From Carnobacterium divergens DSM 20623 (GTDB lineage: Bacteria > Bacillota > Bacilli > Lactobacillales > Carnobacteriaceae): a stretch of DNA of 64,000 bases. Below the pieces are notes generated by a model. It did no database searches. It was not told the origin of the DNA and saw only the letters and a list, made by a program, of their open reading frames with translations. The translations under genes and the position numbers were made by a program. The first letter of the stretch is position 1; every line of letters begins with the position of its first letter. Shown here piece after piece: positions 17,216 to 26,941 of this stretch. Location: NCBI RefSeq assembly GCF_000744255.1, contig NZ_JQLO01000001.1:1612001-1676000 (forward strand), written 5' to 3'.

Positions 17216-18670
17216 TTAAATAGCTATGACATCTGTAACTAAAAAGTAAAGGGCCGCGACACTTCCAACAAAAATCAAACCGACTACCATTTTTTCAAAA
17301 TTGGAAAAGATATTTTTTGAACGCCCCTGCTCTTTTTGAGCTTGAATATAAACAAAAATACCTGGTACAAAGAGAAGCGTTAATAATAAGTTGTATTTTA
17401 AACCAGCACTAAAGAATGCCCAAATTTGGAAAAGTGTTGCAACAACTCCAATCGCTAATTGGATAGTTCTATTTTTACTTTTTGGTTGCTGATAAGAAAA
17501 TTTTACTTGGTAAAGCGTCACAAATAAATAGGTAATAATCACAACACTTGAAACCATCGAAGCCATAAACTGGTAAGCTTCATCGGTAATTAAAAAGGTA
17601 AACATAAACAATTGAATACAACCACTTGTGATTGCCAATGAATAGGTTGGCGCACCATGCTTGTTTACTTTCCCAAATAATTGTGGAAACAAGCCTTGTT
17701 TTGCTGCAATCAATCCTGTTTCGGCAGGTAAAATTGTCCATGACAGCCACACACCCAAAATTGAAATAGACAGTCCGCCACAAATAAACGCTGCGCCCCA
17801 ATAACCAACAATCGCCTCTAAAACATAAGCCATCCCCGGTTCAGGTAAATGAGCTAGCTCCCCTTGCGGTAAAATGCCAAAGGAAAGAATCGTCACCAAC
17901 ATGTAGATGACTAAAACGCTTAAAACACCAATAATGGTCGCGCGTCCAACATCTTTTTTATATTTTGCACGGGATGACAAGATTGAAGCACCTTCAATCC
18001 CAACAAAAACAAAAATCGTAATCAGCATCGTTGATTTCACTTGATAGAAGACATCTGCCCATTCAAAACGTTGAGAAACTGTTCCCCAAAAATCATAGGT
18101 AAACGTACTTAGCTTAAAGGCAAACAAGCCACAAACAATAAAGACAAAAATCGGAACCAACTTGCAGATTGTAACAACAAAATTGATAACTGTAGCATTT
18201 TCTACTCCTTTAGTTACTAAATAATTCAAAAACCATAATAAAATACTAGCACCAATAATAGAAGGAATATTTTGTCCTCCTTTAAAAATTGGAAAAAAGA
18301 AACCCAAACTACTCATCAACATCGTTGCAAAAGCAACATTGCCTAGCCAAATCGACAACCAGTACCCCCATGCACTTGCAAAACCCGCAAATTTCCCAAA
18401 ACCATCTTCTGCATATTGAAAAATTCCGGCATCTAATTCTGGCAACGCATCTGATAAATTTTGAAAACATAAAGCTAAGGCTATAATTCCGATTCCAACA
18501 ATCACCCAGCTAATCAATACCGCCCCTGGAGCTGCTCCTTGAGCCATATCTTTCATCAAATTAAAAATTCCGGCACCAATAGCAGAACCCATCACTAAGG
18601 TAATCAATGGCAACAGTCCAACTTTATGCTGGTCACTTTTTATTTCTTCTTGCTTACGAATTTTATCCAC
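17216..18670 (-). CDS. APC-family basic amino-acid antiporter (ArcD-like)
   Basis: A 484-aa protein with about 12-13 membrane helices and the APC superfamily start GSAIGAGIFNL in helix 1. Overall it resembles the arginine/ornithine and lysine antiporters of the basic amino acid/polyamine antiporter family, with the typical GIEGASILSSRAKYKKDVGRA-region in the middle of the protein. In lactic acid bacteria such carriers exchange arginine for ornithine, or lysine for cadaverine. No arginine deiminase genes lie beside it, so the substrate is not fixed by context. Confidence 0.78.
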   Translation of the reverse strand: MDKIRKQEEIKSDQHKVGLLPLITLVMGSAIGAGIFNLMKDMAQGAAPGAVLISWVIVGIGIIALALCFQNLSDALPELDAGIFQYAEDGFGKFAGFASAWGYWLSIWLGNVAFATMLMSSLGFFFPIFKGGQNIPSIIGASILLWFLNYLVTKGVENATVINFVVTICKLVPIFVFIVCGLFAFKLSTFTYDFWGTVSQRFEWADVFYQVKSTMLITIFVFVGIEGASILSSRAKYKKDVGRATIIGVLSVLVIYMLVTILSFGILPQGELAHLPEPGMAYVLEAIVGYWGAAFICGGLSISILGVWLSWTILPAETGLIAAKQGLFPQLFGKVNKHGAPTYSLAITSGCIQLFMFTFLITDEAYQFMASMVSSVVIITYLFVTLYQVKFSYQQPKSKNRTIQLAIGVVATLFQIWAFFSAGLKYNLLLTLLFVPGIFVYIQAQKEQGRSKNIFSNFEKMVVGLIFVGSVAALYFLVTDVIAI

Positions 18671-18802
18671 TTTAGTAATCTCCTAAATTCTTATAATCCT
18701 ATCTAGTTTAGCATAGTCAAGCCATTCAAAATAGGAAATCCTTCTCACTTTGCAAGTTTATGCATTTTCCCTGTTGGATTATTCATTTTTCATTAAAAAT
18801 GC

Positions 18803-19732
18803 CTAAGTTTTATTTAATTTCCGACGCTGTTTTTTTGATACTTTTGCCATTTTCACTTCTCTTTTCGGCTCATTTTGAAAGTCAACGCCGTTCAGATATT
18901 GATACACCATAACATTGACAAAAGCTCCTGTTAACAAGATCATTGATACTAAATACAACCATAACATCAACACAATAAAAATACCAATCGTTCCATACCC
19001 TACTGAATTTCCACCGCCAAAACGAACATATAACGAAAAAGCTTGGGATGAAACCAACCAACCAACAGTTGCAAAAACAGCTCCTGGCAATGAGTAGAGA
19101 ATATTCCAGCGATTATTCGGAACCAAGAAATAAATCACTGTAAAAATAACCGTTAAAACAATCACCGTAACGCCCCACTTCAATTGAGTAAAATCCGTTA
19201 ACAAATCGAAAGGCAATGACAATTTATCTTGGATAAACCGAATGAGTTGTTCGCCAAAAACGAATAGAAAGACAATAGCTCCAAGAATCACAATCATGGC
19301 TAACGCAATTAAGAAGGACACTACTCGAACAATAATAAAATTCTTTCGTTTCTTGGTTCCGTAAACACTATTCAATACCGTTTGTAGCGAATTAAAGCCT
19401 TTCGAAGAAGACCAAATTGCCGTTATCAATCCAATTGAAATAGCGCTACTACTTGAGCTATTTAAAAACTGTAGCAAAATTGGTTTTAAGACTTTAAAGA
19501 TATCAGGAGGCATCATCGATTCGATGTAAGGCAGAGTTGCATCGACATCAATCGGTAAAAATGGCACTAAATTTCCTACAACAATCAAAATAGGAAACAA
19601 TGAGAGCAACACATAATACGCTAATTCAGCAGATTGAGAGGAAATATTTACCCTTGCCCAATTATTCTTTGCTAAAATAAAAATGGCGACTGCTGACTCT
19701 TTTATTTTTTCTTTCTTTTCTGTTGAAACCAA
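18803..19732 (-). CDS. YihY/BrkB-family membrane protein
   Basis: About 309 aa with six membrane helices and the family motif region SSSKGFNSLQTVLNSVY. The C-terminal tail is strongly basic. The protein was once annotated as RNase BN in Escherichia coli, which has been disproved; the true role is unknown. The TTG at 19732 follows AGGATG at good spacing. An ATG at 19756 with poor spacing to its ribosome site would add eight residues. Confidence 0.82.
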   Translation of the reverse strand: MVSTEKKEKIKESAVAIFILAKNNWARVNISSQSAELAYYVLLSLFPILIVVGNLVPFLPIDVDATLPYIESMMPPDIFKVLKPILLQFLNSSSSSAISIGLITAIWSSSKGFNSLQTVLNSVYGTKKRKNFIIVRVVSFLIALAMIVILGAIVFLFVFGEQLIRFIQDKLSLPFDLLTDFTQLKWGVTVIVLTVIFTVIYFLVPNNRWNILYSLPGAVFATVGWLVSSQAFSLYVRFGGGNSVGYGTIGIFIVLMLWLYLVSMILLTGAFVNVMVYQYLNGVDFQNEPKREVKMAKVSKKQRRKLNKT

Positions 19733-19801
19733 TACGTCACATCCTATACAAGTCATTTTAAAAAGTTCTTATCCTTAGAATAGCATAATTGGTTTTCAAA
19801 C

Positions 19802-19849
19802 AAAAAAATAAAGAGTGAAAATCTAAAAATAGATTTTTCACTCTTCTTT
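19802..19849 (-). terminator. Terminator of the 75-aa gene
   Basis: AGAGTGAAAATCTA pairs with TAGATTTTTCACTCT around a short A loop; on the minus strand the T-rich tail TTTATTTTTTT follows. Confidence 0.85.
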
Positions 19850-20077
19850 TTAATTGTGTAAATTATACGCCATAATCAGTTCATTGATTCCAACATCAAC
19901 TGATTTAACAGTTTGTTGTTTTCCATCATTTGTAATAATAATAGGATTTTGACCCACTTCTTGCTGAACAATGCCTATTACCTCTTTATTTACGACTAAT
20001 TCAAGTTCTACAAAACTCTCAGTATTTTTACTCGTCTCTCTCACTTCTACGCTAATTTCTTTATTGCTTCTAGCCAA
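19850..20077 (-). CDS. Small conserved protein, DUF2969-like (75 aa)
   Basis: The TTG at 20077 lies eight bases after AAAGGAG and is the best start; an ATG at 20101 precedes that site. The protein starts ARSNKEISVEVRET and ends AYNLHN, which resembles the DUF2969 family of Lactobacillales small proteins by my recollection of that family; this is tentative. It has no membrane helix or signal peptide. Function is unknown. Confidence 0.65.
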   Translation of the reverse strand: MARSNKEISVEVRETSKNTESFVELELVVNKEVIGIVQQEVGQNPIIITNDGKQQTVKSVDVGINELIMAYNLHN

Positions 20078-20136
20078 AATGATGAACTCCTTTATCAACA
20101 AATATTTTCTCTTCTTTACTATTATAAAACTTTCAT

Positions 20137-20198
20137 GAAAAAAACGAAACCTTTATTCGCGAATTTGCATCAAATTCCAATAAAGAGTTCGTTTTTTG
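20137..20198 (-). terminator. Terminator of alanine dehydrogenase
   Basis: A long imperfect hairpin (AACGAAACCTTTATT with AATAAAGAGTTCGTT) has an A-run on one side and a T-run on the other. It follows the ald stop codon on the minus strand. Confidence 0.8.
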
Positions 20199-20203
20199 TC
20201 TTT

Positions 20204-21319
20204 TTATTCTACATAATTAATTGCCGAAACATAATTTAACCCATGAGCAAGTGCAACGGCTTCATAAGTAACTTCATGATTCATCAAATTAAGTCCACTA
20301 AAAATTGTTGGATTAGCTTTCGCTGCTTCTTTGATACCCTGATTGGCAATTTGAAGTGCATAAGGTAACGTAGCATTTGTTAGTGCCAGTGTTGATGTTC
20401 TAGCTACTGCACCAGGCATATTGGCAACGGCATAGTGAATGACACCATGTTTTAGATAAATAGGATCATCATGAGTCGTAATTTTATCTGTTGTTTCAAA
20501 AATGCCTCCTTGATCAATGGCAATATCAACTAAAACAGCGCCTTTTTTCATTTCCTTGACCATCTCTTCCGTAACTAATTTTGGTGCCTTTGCTCCCGGT
20601 ATTAGAACGGCTCCAATTACAACATCCGCGTCGCGTAATTCCTGTGCAATCGTGTATCCGTTAGAAATCGCTGTATTGATTTGATTGCCAAATAAATCAT
20701 CTAATTCCGCTAATCGTTTTGAACTAACATCTAAAATTGTCACAGAAGCACCCATTCCAATGCCAACTTTAGCTGCATTCGTACCGGCTTTCCCTCCACC
20801 AATAATCACAATTTTACCACGCTTAACCCCAGGAACGCCTGCAAGCAAGGTTCCATTGCCGCCATATTGACTTTCTAAAAATTGAGCGCCAATTTGCACA
20901 GACATTCTTCCTGCCACTTCACTCATTGGTGTTAACAACGGCAAGGTTCTTTCATTGTCTACCATCGTTTCATAAGCAACAGCTGTCACTCCACTTTCTT
21001 TTAATGCTAGCGTTAATTCTTTTACTGGCGCTAAATGTAAGTAAGTAAACAAAATCAAGTCTTCTCTAAAATAACGATATTCTGATACTTGTGGTTCTTT
21101 TACTTTCATAATCATATCGGCTGACCAAACGGTTTCAGCTTCTTCAATCATTTTTGCCCCTACTTTTACATATTCAGCGTTAGAAAAACCCGCTCCAACG
21201 CCTGCTTCATTTTCAACAAACACCTCGTGTCCTGCTTCAACTAATGTCGCAACACCCGCTGGCACAATCGCCACTCTATTTTCATTGTTCTTAATCTCTT
21301 TTGGAATTCCTATTCTCAT
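20204..21319 (-). CDS. ald: Alanine dehydrogenase
   Basis: 371 aa, the usual length. It interconverts L-alanine with pyruvate and ammonia using NAD. The family N-terminus [14 protein letters not shown], the catalytic His region TYLHLAP and the NAD-binding glycine loop [14 protein letters not shown] are present in order, and the [20 protein letters not shown] segment is typical. It is a lone gene with its own terminator. In this context it may supply pyruvate from alanine or recycle NADH. Confidence 0.95.
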   Translation of the reverse strand: MRIGIPKEIKNNENRVAIVPAGVATLVEAGHEVFVENEAGVGAGFSNAEYVKVGAKMIEEAETVWSADMIMKVKEPQVSEYRYFREDLILFTYLHLAPVKELTLALKESGVTAVAYETMVDNERTLPLLTPMSEVAGRMSVQIGAQFLESQYGGNGTLLAGVPGVKRGKIVIIGGGKAGTNAAKVGIGMGASVTILDVSSKRLAELDDLFGNQINTAISNGYTIAQELRDADVVIGAVLIPGAKAPKLVTEEMVKEMKKGAVLVDIAIDQGGIFETTDKITTHDDPIYLKHGVIHYAVANMPGAVARTSTLALTNATLPYALQIANQGIKEAAKANPTIFSGLNLMNHEVTYEAVALAHGLNYVSAINYVE

Positions 21320-21564
21320 TCTTTAAGCCCCCTACTATCTAATTCTTACTATATAAATAGTATACGCCTTTTTTTAGGTCAAAAACAAGATTTTGTTCAA
21401 CTTTGAGCATATCTTAATGATTTAATAACAAAAAATCAACCTTAAGACCTAGTCGTTTCTAACAGTTCTGTAAGTTTCGTCACTTTTTTGTAAGGTGATT
21501 CAATTCAAAAAAAAAACAAATACTTTATACTTAAAGAGTAATAAAAAAAAGGAGAATGATTTGT

Positions 21565-21930
21565 ATGAAAAAAGTAATTTTAAGTAGTAGTATTTTATTA
21601 ATTATTTTAGCTATCGCAGCCAGTGCTTTAGCCATTATCGGATTTGGCGATCGCTTTAATCCACTAGTAAAGAGTGAGCCTGTCTATGTTTTGACTTCAA
21701 CAAAGGATGCTGTCAAAGTTCCAGAAGGCGGTTATCATTATACTCAAAAAGCTTATAACCAAGATGGGGACGAATCTCCCATTAAATATTACGCAGGAGG
21801 CATTTTAAAGGAAGGCGCGTATCTTAAATTAGATGCTAAAGGGGACTATGTTCGTGAGTGGGAAGAAGTCACACAAAATGACGTTCCAAAAAAAGCTTTA
21901 GAGAAATTAAATCAGCTTAGTCCAAATTAA
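21565..21930 (+). CDS. YxeA-family (DUF1093) small exported protein
   Basis: 121 aa from the ATG at 21565, which follows AAAGGAG; an upstream ATG at 21556 overlaps less well. One N-terminal membrane helix or signal peptide is followed by a small beta-rich domain with the family pattern YTQKAYNQDGDESPIKYYAG and YLKLDAKG. The family is widespread in Firmicutes with unknown function; some members neighbour antimicrobial-peptide exporters, which is not the case here. Confidence 0.8.
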   Translation: MKKVILSSSILLIILAIAASALAIIGFGDRFNPLVKSEPVYVLTSTKDAVKVPEGGYHYTQKAYNQDGDESPIKYYAGGILKEGAYLKLDAKGDYVREWEEVTQNDVPKKALEKLNQLSPN

Positions 21931-21967
21931 AAAAAGGTTGAAAAGAGAACTCTCTTTTCAACCTTTT
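21929..21967. terminator. Bidirectional terminator
   Basis: AAAGGTTGAAAAGAGA and TCTCTTTTCAACCTTT form a strong hairpin between the converging yxeA-like and ywbE genes. Confidence 0.9.
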
Positions 21968-22166
21968 AATTTGGATTGATTTTTTGAACACGCCCAACTT
22001 GGTCCTCTTCTACTAACATGACTTTAATGCCGTGTGGATGAGTAGGACTGTTGGTTAAAATTCTTTTAACATGTCCTTTTGTTAATTTTCCAGTGCGTTG
22101 GTCTTTTTTTAACACAATTTCAACCGATGCACCAATTTGGATATCTTTTCTATTTTTGCCATTCAT
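21966..22166 (-). CDS. ywbE: YwbE-family protein (DUF2196)
   Basis: 66 aa from the ATG at 22166. The product contains GKNRKDIQIGASVEIVLKKD and LTKGHVKRILTNSPTHPHGI, the hallmark of YwbE, a small beta-strand protein of unknown role found across Firmicutes. The frame is open further upstream to 22253, but the family starts at this methionine and the extra part has unlike composition. The gene is convergent with the YxeA-like gene. Confidence 0.85.
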   Translation of the reverse strand: MNGKNRKDIQIGASVEIVLKKDQRTGKLTKGHVKRILTNSPTHPHGIKVMLVEEDQVGRVQKINPN

Positions 22167-22281
22167 TTTTTCACCCACTTTAATTGAATTCAATTTAGTA
22201 TACCATAATTTACAAGATGGCATTTTTTCTCCTTGCGCTTCTAGCCTATTCATTCCATAATAGTAGTAGAGGAGTGATTTA

Positions 22282-23193
22282 ATGAGTTCGATTATTTTAC
22301 AAGCAACGGGATTTTTATTGATTATCTCAGTTGCCTATTTATTAAAACAAGGAGGGCTATTTAAGCAAAGTGATGGCCACCTCTTATCGAAGGTAATCGT
22401 CAATCTTACCTTACCAGCTGCTATTATTTTGGGATTTAATGGTGTTCAAGTAAATTCCGTTTTCTTTTATTTAATTTTAATTGGTTTTCTTACGAATGTG
22501 GTGCTCGTGTTTTTTGGCGGTTTCATTTGGAAAAAGAAAGATCCCATCCAACAAGGCTTTATGATGTTTGGAATCTCAGGTTATAATATTGGCAACTTTA
22601 CCCTTCCTTTTGTACAAGGTTTTTTTAGCGCCGCCGTTCCTTTTTTATGTATGTTCGACATGGGAAATGCCTTAATGTTATCAGGAGGTTCAACCATTTT
22701 AGTAGAAAAAATGACGGGTAAAAGTGAATCTAAATTTTCTGCACTTCAAAGCTTAAAACGGTTGTTTTCTTCTCCTCCTTTCACGGTTTACATTCTGATG
22801 TTTTTTCTTGCCATCTTTCATATTACAATTCCAAAAACCGTCTTATCCTATGTCCACTTATTTGCTAGCGGAAATGCCTTCTTATCAATGTTTATGATTG
22901 GTTTGTACTTAGAAATCTCGATTCAAAAAACCGATTTAAAACTTGTCAGTAAAGTATTAATTACTCGTTATTTACTGGCTACCGTCGTGGCTTGTTTTTT
23001 CTATTTCGTATTGCCGTTCCCATTGTTTATTCGTAAAGTGCTTGTCTTACTTGCATTTGCTCCAATTGGTAGTTTGTCTACGATTAGCTCAATCGCCTTT
23101 GGTTGTAAAGCCTCTGTTGCAGGATTTATTTCATCGGCAAGTATTATTCTTTCATTAATTATTATGACCGGAATTTTGATTGTTTTACTTTAA
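22282..23193 (+). CDS. AEC-family transporter (auxin efflux carrier type)
   Basis: A 303-aa membrane protein with about ten helices and the two repeated halves of the AEC family; the GYNIGNFTLPFVQG segment is the conserved crossover region. Bacterial members export or take up small organic acids such as malate. The ATG follows AGGAGTGATTTA. A 10-codon frame and a GNAT gene follow on the same strand, so the three may be co-transcribed. Confidence 0.85.
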   Translation: MSSIILQATGFLLIISVAYLLKQGGLFKQSDGHLLSKVIVNLTLPAAIILGFNGVQVNSVFFYLILIGFLTNVVLVFFGGFIWKKKDPIQQGFMMFGISGYNIGNFTLPFVQGFFSAAVPFLCMFDMGNALMLSGGSTILVEKMTGKSESKFSALQSLKRLFSSPPFTVYILMFFLAIFHITIPKTVLSYVHLFASGNAFLSMFMIGLYLEISIQKTDLKLVSKVLITRYLLATVVACFFYFVLPFPLFIRKVLVLLAFAPIGSLSTISSIAFGCKASVAGFISSASIILSLIIMTGILIVLL

Positions 23194-23221
23194 TATTTAA
23201 CTTTCTTGAAGGGAGTGAACA

Positions 23222-23254
23222 ATGCCAGCGAAAATCACAAATACCACTACCTAA
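23222..23254 (+). other. Ten-codon frame with strong ribosome site
   Basis: GAAGGGAGTGAACA precedes an ATG that opens only MPAKITNTTT before a stop. It sits between the AEC transporter and the acetyltransferase genes, with its stop 25 bases ahead of the GTG of the latter. It may be a leader peptide that helps translation of the GNAT gene, or a leftover of a lost gene. Confidence 0.25.
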
Positions 23255-23278
23255 AAAAAATAAAGGATGTGTAATTAA

Positions 23279-23779
23279 GTGATCCCAACATTACTAAAAA
23301 CGAAACGACTAACGTTAACCCCAGTTCAATTAAGCGAAGCTACGGTTCTCTATAATGTTTGGTCGAATTCAACCGTTACCAAGTATATGAATATTGCACC
23401 ATTTGAATCGCTTCAACAGGCAAAAGAGATGATTGCTTTTTTTGAAGAAAGCTTGCTAACTGAAAAAGCAGTGCGCTATGCTATTTATTACCAGAATAAT
23501 TGCATTGGCAGTTGTGGTTTTAATTGCTTTGACTGGCAAGCAAAGGAAACTGAAATCGGCTATGAAATTTTACCGACTTTTTGGAATCTTGGATTAGGAA
23601 CTGAAATTGTTGCTCTTCTTTGCCAGACCGCTTTTGAAAAGCTCGGATTGGAAACGGTGTTTGCTTCTATCGAAAAAGAAAATACCGCTTCAAAGAAATT
23701 AGTTAAAAAATGTGGCTTCCAATTAGCAACAGAACAACATTCAACTTTAGAGGTTTATCGTAAATCTCATACTAATTAA
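23279..23779 (+). CDS. GNAT acetyltransferase, RimJ/RimL type
   Basis: 166 aa starting at GTG behind AAAGGATG. The RimJ/RimL-type layout is clear: LKTKRLTLTP at the N-terminus, a beta strand GSCGFNCFD, GYEILPTFWNLGLGTEIVAL as the acetyl-CoA loop and IEKENTASKKLVKKCGF near the end. Members acetylate N-terminal residues of ribosomal proteins or small molecules; the substrate here is not known. Confidence 0.85.
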   Translation: MIPTLLKTKRLTLTPVQLSEATVLYNVWSNSTVTKYMNIAPFESLQQAKEMIAFFEESLLTEKAVRYAIYYQNNCIGSCGFNCFDWQAKETEIGYEILPTFWNLGLGTEIVALLCQTAFEKLGLETVFASIEKENTASKKLVKKCGFQLATEQHSTLEVYRKSHTN

Positions 23780-23783
23780 AATT

Positions 23784-23827
23784 AAAACACGCCAACAATA
23801 CTAAACGATTGTTGACGTGTTTTTTTA
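23784..23827. terminator. Bidirectional terminator
   Basis: ACACGCCAACAAT pairs with ATTGTTGACGTGT, flanked by A-rich and T-rich tails, between the converging acetyltransferase and aldo/keto reductase genes. Confidence 0.85.
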
Positions 23828-23829
23828 TA

Positions 23830-24747
23830 TTAAGGCAGTTGATTGCCTGCTGCGCGATAAATTTCATACCATTCTTCACGACTTAATTGAATGTCAGAAG
23901 CTTGTGCAATTTGTTTGATTCGGTCGGTATTCATGCTCCCAACAATGGTCTGCATATTTGCTGGATGACGCAAGATCCAAGCTGTTGCAATCGTTGTATT
24001 GCTGACTTGGTAGCGGTCTGCAATTTCATCGATTTTTTGGTTAACCTCTGGGAATTTTTCATTGCCTAAAAAGACCCCTTCAAACATGCCGTATTGATAC
24101 GGTGACCACGCTTGAATGGTGATTTCTTTTAAGCGTGAATATTCTAATACGCCTCCATCATGGAAAATACTTGCTGAATTTTTCATATTCGCGTTGATAC
24201 CTGAGTCAATCATTCCTGTATGCATCACACCGAATTGTAATTGATTTGCGATTAGTTTTTGATCCACTGATTTTTGTAATAAGTCTACTTGTAACGGATT
24301 TTGATTGCTGACACCAAAATGACGCACTTTTCCACTTTTTTGTAAGTCGTTAAAGGCTTCTGCTACTTCTGCTGGTTCCATCAACGTATCTGGTCTATGG
24401 AGTAACAACGTGTCAACGTAATCTGTATTTAAACGTTTTAAGCTTCCTTCAACTGAAGCGATAATATGTTCCTTAGAAAAATCAAAGAATCCCTTACGAA
24501 TGCCACATTTTGTTTGTAAATGAATCTCTTCTCGTTTAATCGATGTTTGTTTTAAAGCTGACGCAAAAATTTCTTCAGAAGCTCCGCCACCATAAATATC
24601 CGCATGATCAAAAAACGTCATGCCTTCACTTACAGATGTTTCAATCACCTTACTAGCCTCTTGAATTGAAAGATCCGACATTCTCATGCAGCCTAAGGCA
24701 ATTTCTGAAACCATTAAGCCACTTTTTCCTAAATCTAATTGTTTCAT
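23830..24747 (-). CDS. Aldo/keto reductase (YdhF-like)
   Basis: 305 aa with the AKR barrel and its catalytic tetrad in order: Asp and Tyr in FFDHADIYGGG, Lys in LQTKCGIRKG and His in LLLHRPD. The C-terminal cofactor part has WILRHPANMQTIVGSMN, typical of NADPH-binding AKR enzymes. It resembles the YdhF/YcsN group, whose natural substrates are unknown. It is a single gene. Confidence 0.9.
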   Translation of the reverse strand: MKQLDLGKSGLMVSEIALGCMRMSDLSIQEASKVIETSVSEGMTFFDHADIYGGGASEEIFASALKQTSIKREEIHLQTKCGIRKGFFDFSKEHIIASVEGSLKRLNTDYVDTLLLHRPDTLMEPAEVAEAFNDLQKSGKVRHFGVSNQNPLQVDLLQKSVDQKLIANQLQFGVMHTGMIDSGINANMKNSASIFHDGGVLEYSRLKEITIQAWSPYQYGMFEGVFLGNEKFPEVNQKIDEIADRYQVSNTTIATAWILRHPANMQTIVGSMNTDRIKQIAQASDIQLSREEWYEIYRAAGNQLP

Positions 24748-24828
24748 AACGATGATTCCCTCCGTTTCTCTTACTCTCTTATTCTACTGCTTAAAGAAAG
24801 GGGTTGCAAACAAAAAATAAAAATAGGT

Positions 24829-24863
24829 AAAAAAACAAGAAAGATCAGGTGATCCTTCTTGTT
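24829..24863 (-). terminator. Terminator of the alcohol dehydrogenase gene
   Basis: AACAAGAAAGATCA pairs with TGATCCTTCTTGTT; the minus-strand tail is TTTTTTT. Confidence 0.85.
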
Positions 24864-24870
24864 TCATTCA

Positions 24871-25902
24871 TTAATGGCTACATCCTTTGTGTAAATCGAC
24901 AACCATTCTTCCTCTAATTTTTCCTTGTTCCATTTCTTCAAAAATATCGTTTACTTCATCTAAGCTACGCGTTTCAACTAACGGCACAACTTTTCCTTCA
25001 GCGCCAAATTGGAATGCTTCTTCTAAATCTTTTCTAGTTCCAACTAATGAACCAACGATTTGAATACCATCTAAAACCGTTTTAACAATTTCTAGATCCA
25101 TCGTCTCAGAAGGCAATCCTACTGCCACTACTTTTGAAGCAGCACGAACTGAATTAACCGCTTGATTGAAAGCTACTTTAGACACTGCTGTTACGACAGC
25201 TGCATGTGCGCCGCCAACAGCTTTTTGAATCCACTCACCTGCGTCACCATCTTTCAATGGGTTGCAAACTAAATCTGCACCTAATTCTTTTGCAAATTCT
25301 AATTTATCATCATTAATATCAACTGCAATTACCTTTGCATTAAAAACATTTTTAGCGTATTGAATGGCTAAATTTCCCAGTCCACCAATACCATAAATCG
25401 CAATCCATTGTCCTGGCTTCACATCAGAAACTTTAATTGCTTTGTAACAAGTCACACCCGCACAGCTGATACTACTTGCTTGAGCCGGATCTAATCCTTC
25501 TGGTACTTTAACTGCATAATCAGCTTTAACGATACATTCTTCTGCCATCGCACCATCAACTGAAAAACCTGCATTTTTAACATCACGACAGAATGTTTCA
25601 CGACCCGTAACGCAATATTCACATGTTCCACAGCCTTCAAAAAACCAAGCAATACTTACGCGATCGCCAACTTTTAAATTCGTAACATCAGGCGCGATTT
25701 CTTTGACGATTCCAATTCCTTCATGTCCAATAACACGTCCTGGAACTTCACCAAAATCACCATGGGCAACATGTAAATCTGTGTGACAAACGCCACAATA
25801 TTCCACATCAACTAACGCTTCACCTTCTTTTAGAGCTCGTAATATTACGTCTTTAATTTCAACTTTCCCGTTATTCTTTTCACTAACTACTGCTGCTTTC
25901 AT
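24871..25902 (-). CDS. adhP: Zinc-dependent alcohol dehydrogenase
   Basis: 343 aa from the ATG at 25902 behind TAGGAGTG. Catalytic zinc ligands are visible in CGVCHTD and GHEG, and the four structural-zinc cysteines in GCGTCEYC and FC. The Rossmann loop is [13 protein letters not shown]. It matches the AdhP/AdhA group of ethanol-active dehydrogenases that interconvert ethanol and acetaldehyde with NAD. It is a lone gene. Confidence 0.92.
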   Translation of the reverse strand: MKAAVVSEKNNGKVEIKDVILRALKEGEALVDVEYCGVCHTDLHVAHGDFGEVPGRVIGHEGIGIVKEIAPDVTNLKVGDRVSIAWFFEGCGTCEYCVTGRETFCRDVKNAGFSVDGAMAEECIVKADYAVKVPEGLDPAQASSISCAGVTCYKAIKVSDVKPGQWIAIYGIGGLGNLAIQYAKNVFNAKVIAVDINDDKLEFAKELGADLVCNPLKDGDAGEWIQKAVGGAHAAVVTAVSKVAFNQAVNSVRAASKVVAVGLPSETMDLEIVKTVLDGIQIVGSLVGTRKDLEEAFQFGAEGKVVPLVETRSLDEVNDIFEEMEQGKIRGRMVVDLHKGCSH

Positions 25903-26052
25903 CCGATTCACTCCTATGAGATAAATTTGTAACCTCTTACATTATAACATCAAGAGCGTTCTTTTTACATAGTTTCATCTCTTTTTTTATAATATAACAT
26001 CTTATTATTTTCTTTCAGAACAAACCATTATGAATATCATTTGTTTTTAATG

Positions 26053-26087
26053 CAAAAAAAGAACCTTCTAATGAGGTTCTAAAAAAA
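26053..26087 (-). terminator. Terminator of the pentapeptide-repeat gene
   Basis: AGAACCT and AGGTTCT pair around TCTAATG; A-runs on both sides give a T-tail on either strand. Confidence 0.8.
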
Positions 26088-26115
26088 TTAATCTTTATAA
26101 AAAAAACTTAACTCT

Positions 26116-26739
26116 TTATTTAATAACAATGCCACATAATGAAATAATTTTATAAGCCTGACTGTAGTCAATAATCAAGCCTTTTGCAAGCGGAATATCT
26201 AAGCTGATTGTTTCAAAAGTCGCCTCAGATAAATCAACGCCTCTAAGATCCGTGCCTTTTAAATCAATCTCATCCATATCGATATTTTTAAAATGAACCT
26301 TTTTTAAAGTAGCTTCTTGGAAATAGCTTTCATTTAGTCGTCCTTCGGAAAATAGAATATTCTCCATTTTTGTATCCGAAAAATTAATATAGCTTAATAA
26401 GCAGTCAAACCACTGCACATTTTTCAATACGGTTCCAATAAAGTTTCCGCCACTTAATTTACAGGTTTCAAAGCGTGTTCGGTAGAGAATCGAATCTGAA
26501 AAATCTTTATTTGATAAGTCGCAATTAATAAATACGACATCTAAAAATTCCATATTATTAAAGTCTTTGATTTCAAATTGACAATTTTCAAATTTCACTT
26601 CATTGATTTTTTTTACGCCAAATCTCATTTCAATCCGACAATTTTTATAGTGTGTATGACTTTCAATCTCTTCTATATAGATCTCTTCATTTTCAATAAA
26701 TTCGGTTATTTCCTGAACGGGCTCCACTATTTTTTTCAT
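26116..26739 (-). CDS. Pentapeptide-repeat protein (Qnr-like length)
   Basis: 207 aa from the ATG at 26739, which follows GAGAGGAAG. Many consecutive five-residue units with a central Phe or Leu (for example VKFEN, CQFEI, VVFIN, TRFET, IDLKG, TDLRG, VDLSE) form a right-handed quadrilateral helix. Length and layout resemble the Qnr-like proteins of Gram-positive bacteria, which mimic DNA and shield gyrase. Whether this one binds gyrase cannot be judged from sequence alone. Confidence 0.82.
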   Translation of the reverse strand: MKKIVEPVQEITEFIENEEIYIEEIESHTHYKNCRIEMRFGVKKINEVKFENCQFEIKDFNNMEFLDVVFINCDLSNKDFSDSILYRTRFETCKLSGGNFIGTVLKNVQWFDCLLSYINFSDTKMENILFSEGRLNESYFQEATLKKVHFKNIDMDEIDLKGTDLRGVDLSEATFETISLDIPLAKGLIIDYSQAYKIISLCGIVIK

Positions 26740-26941
26740 ATCCAACTTCCTCTCAAGGGTTATTTTCATACTATAGCATATGAAATTCAGTTGGTAAATT
26801 TAGCAGGTTTTTGGGGAAAGTCAAGAAGTTATTTTGTTATATTTTAGTTTAGACAATTATGCTATACTAAAAATAGATCAGTTTCAACAAAATCTAAACG
26901 TATCCACTAAAATCACAAATCGAGTTAAGGAGCGAGTTATT

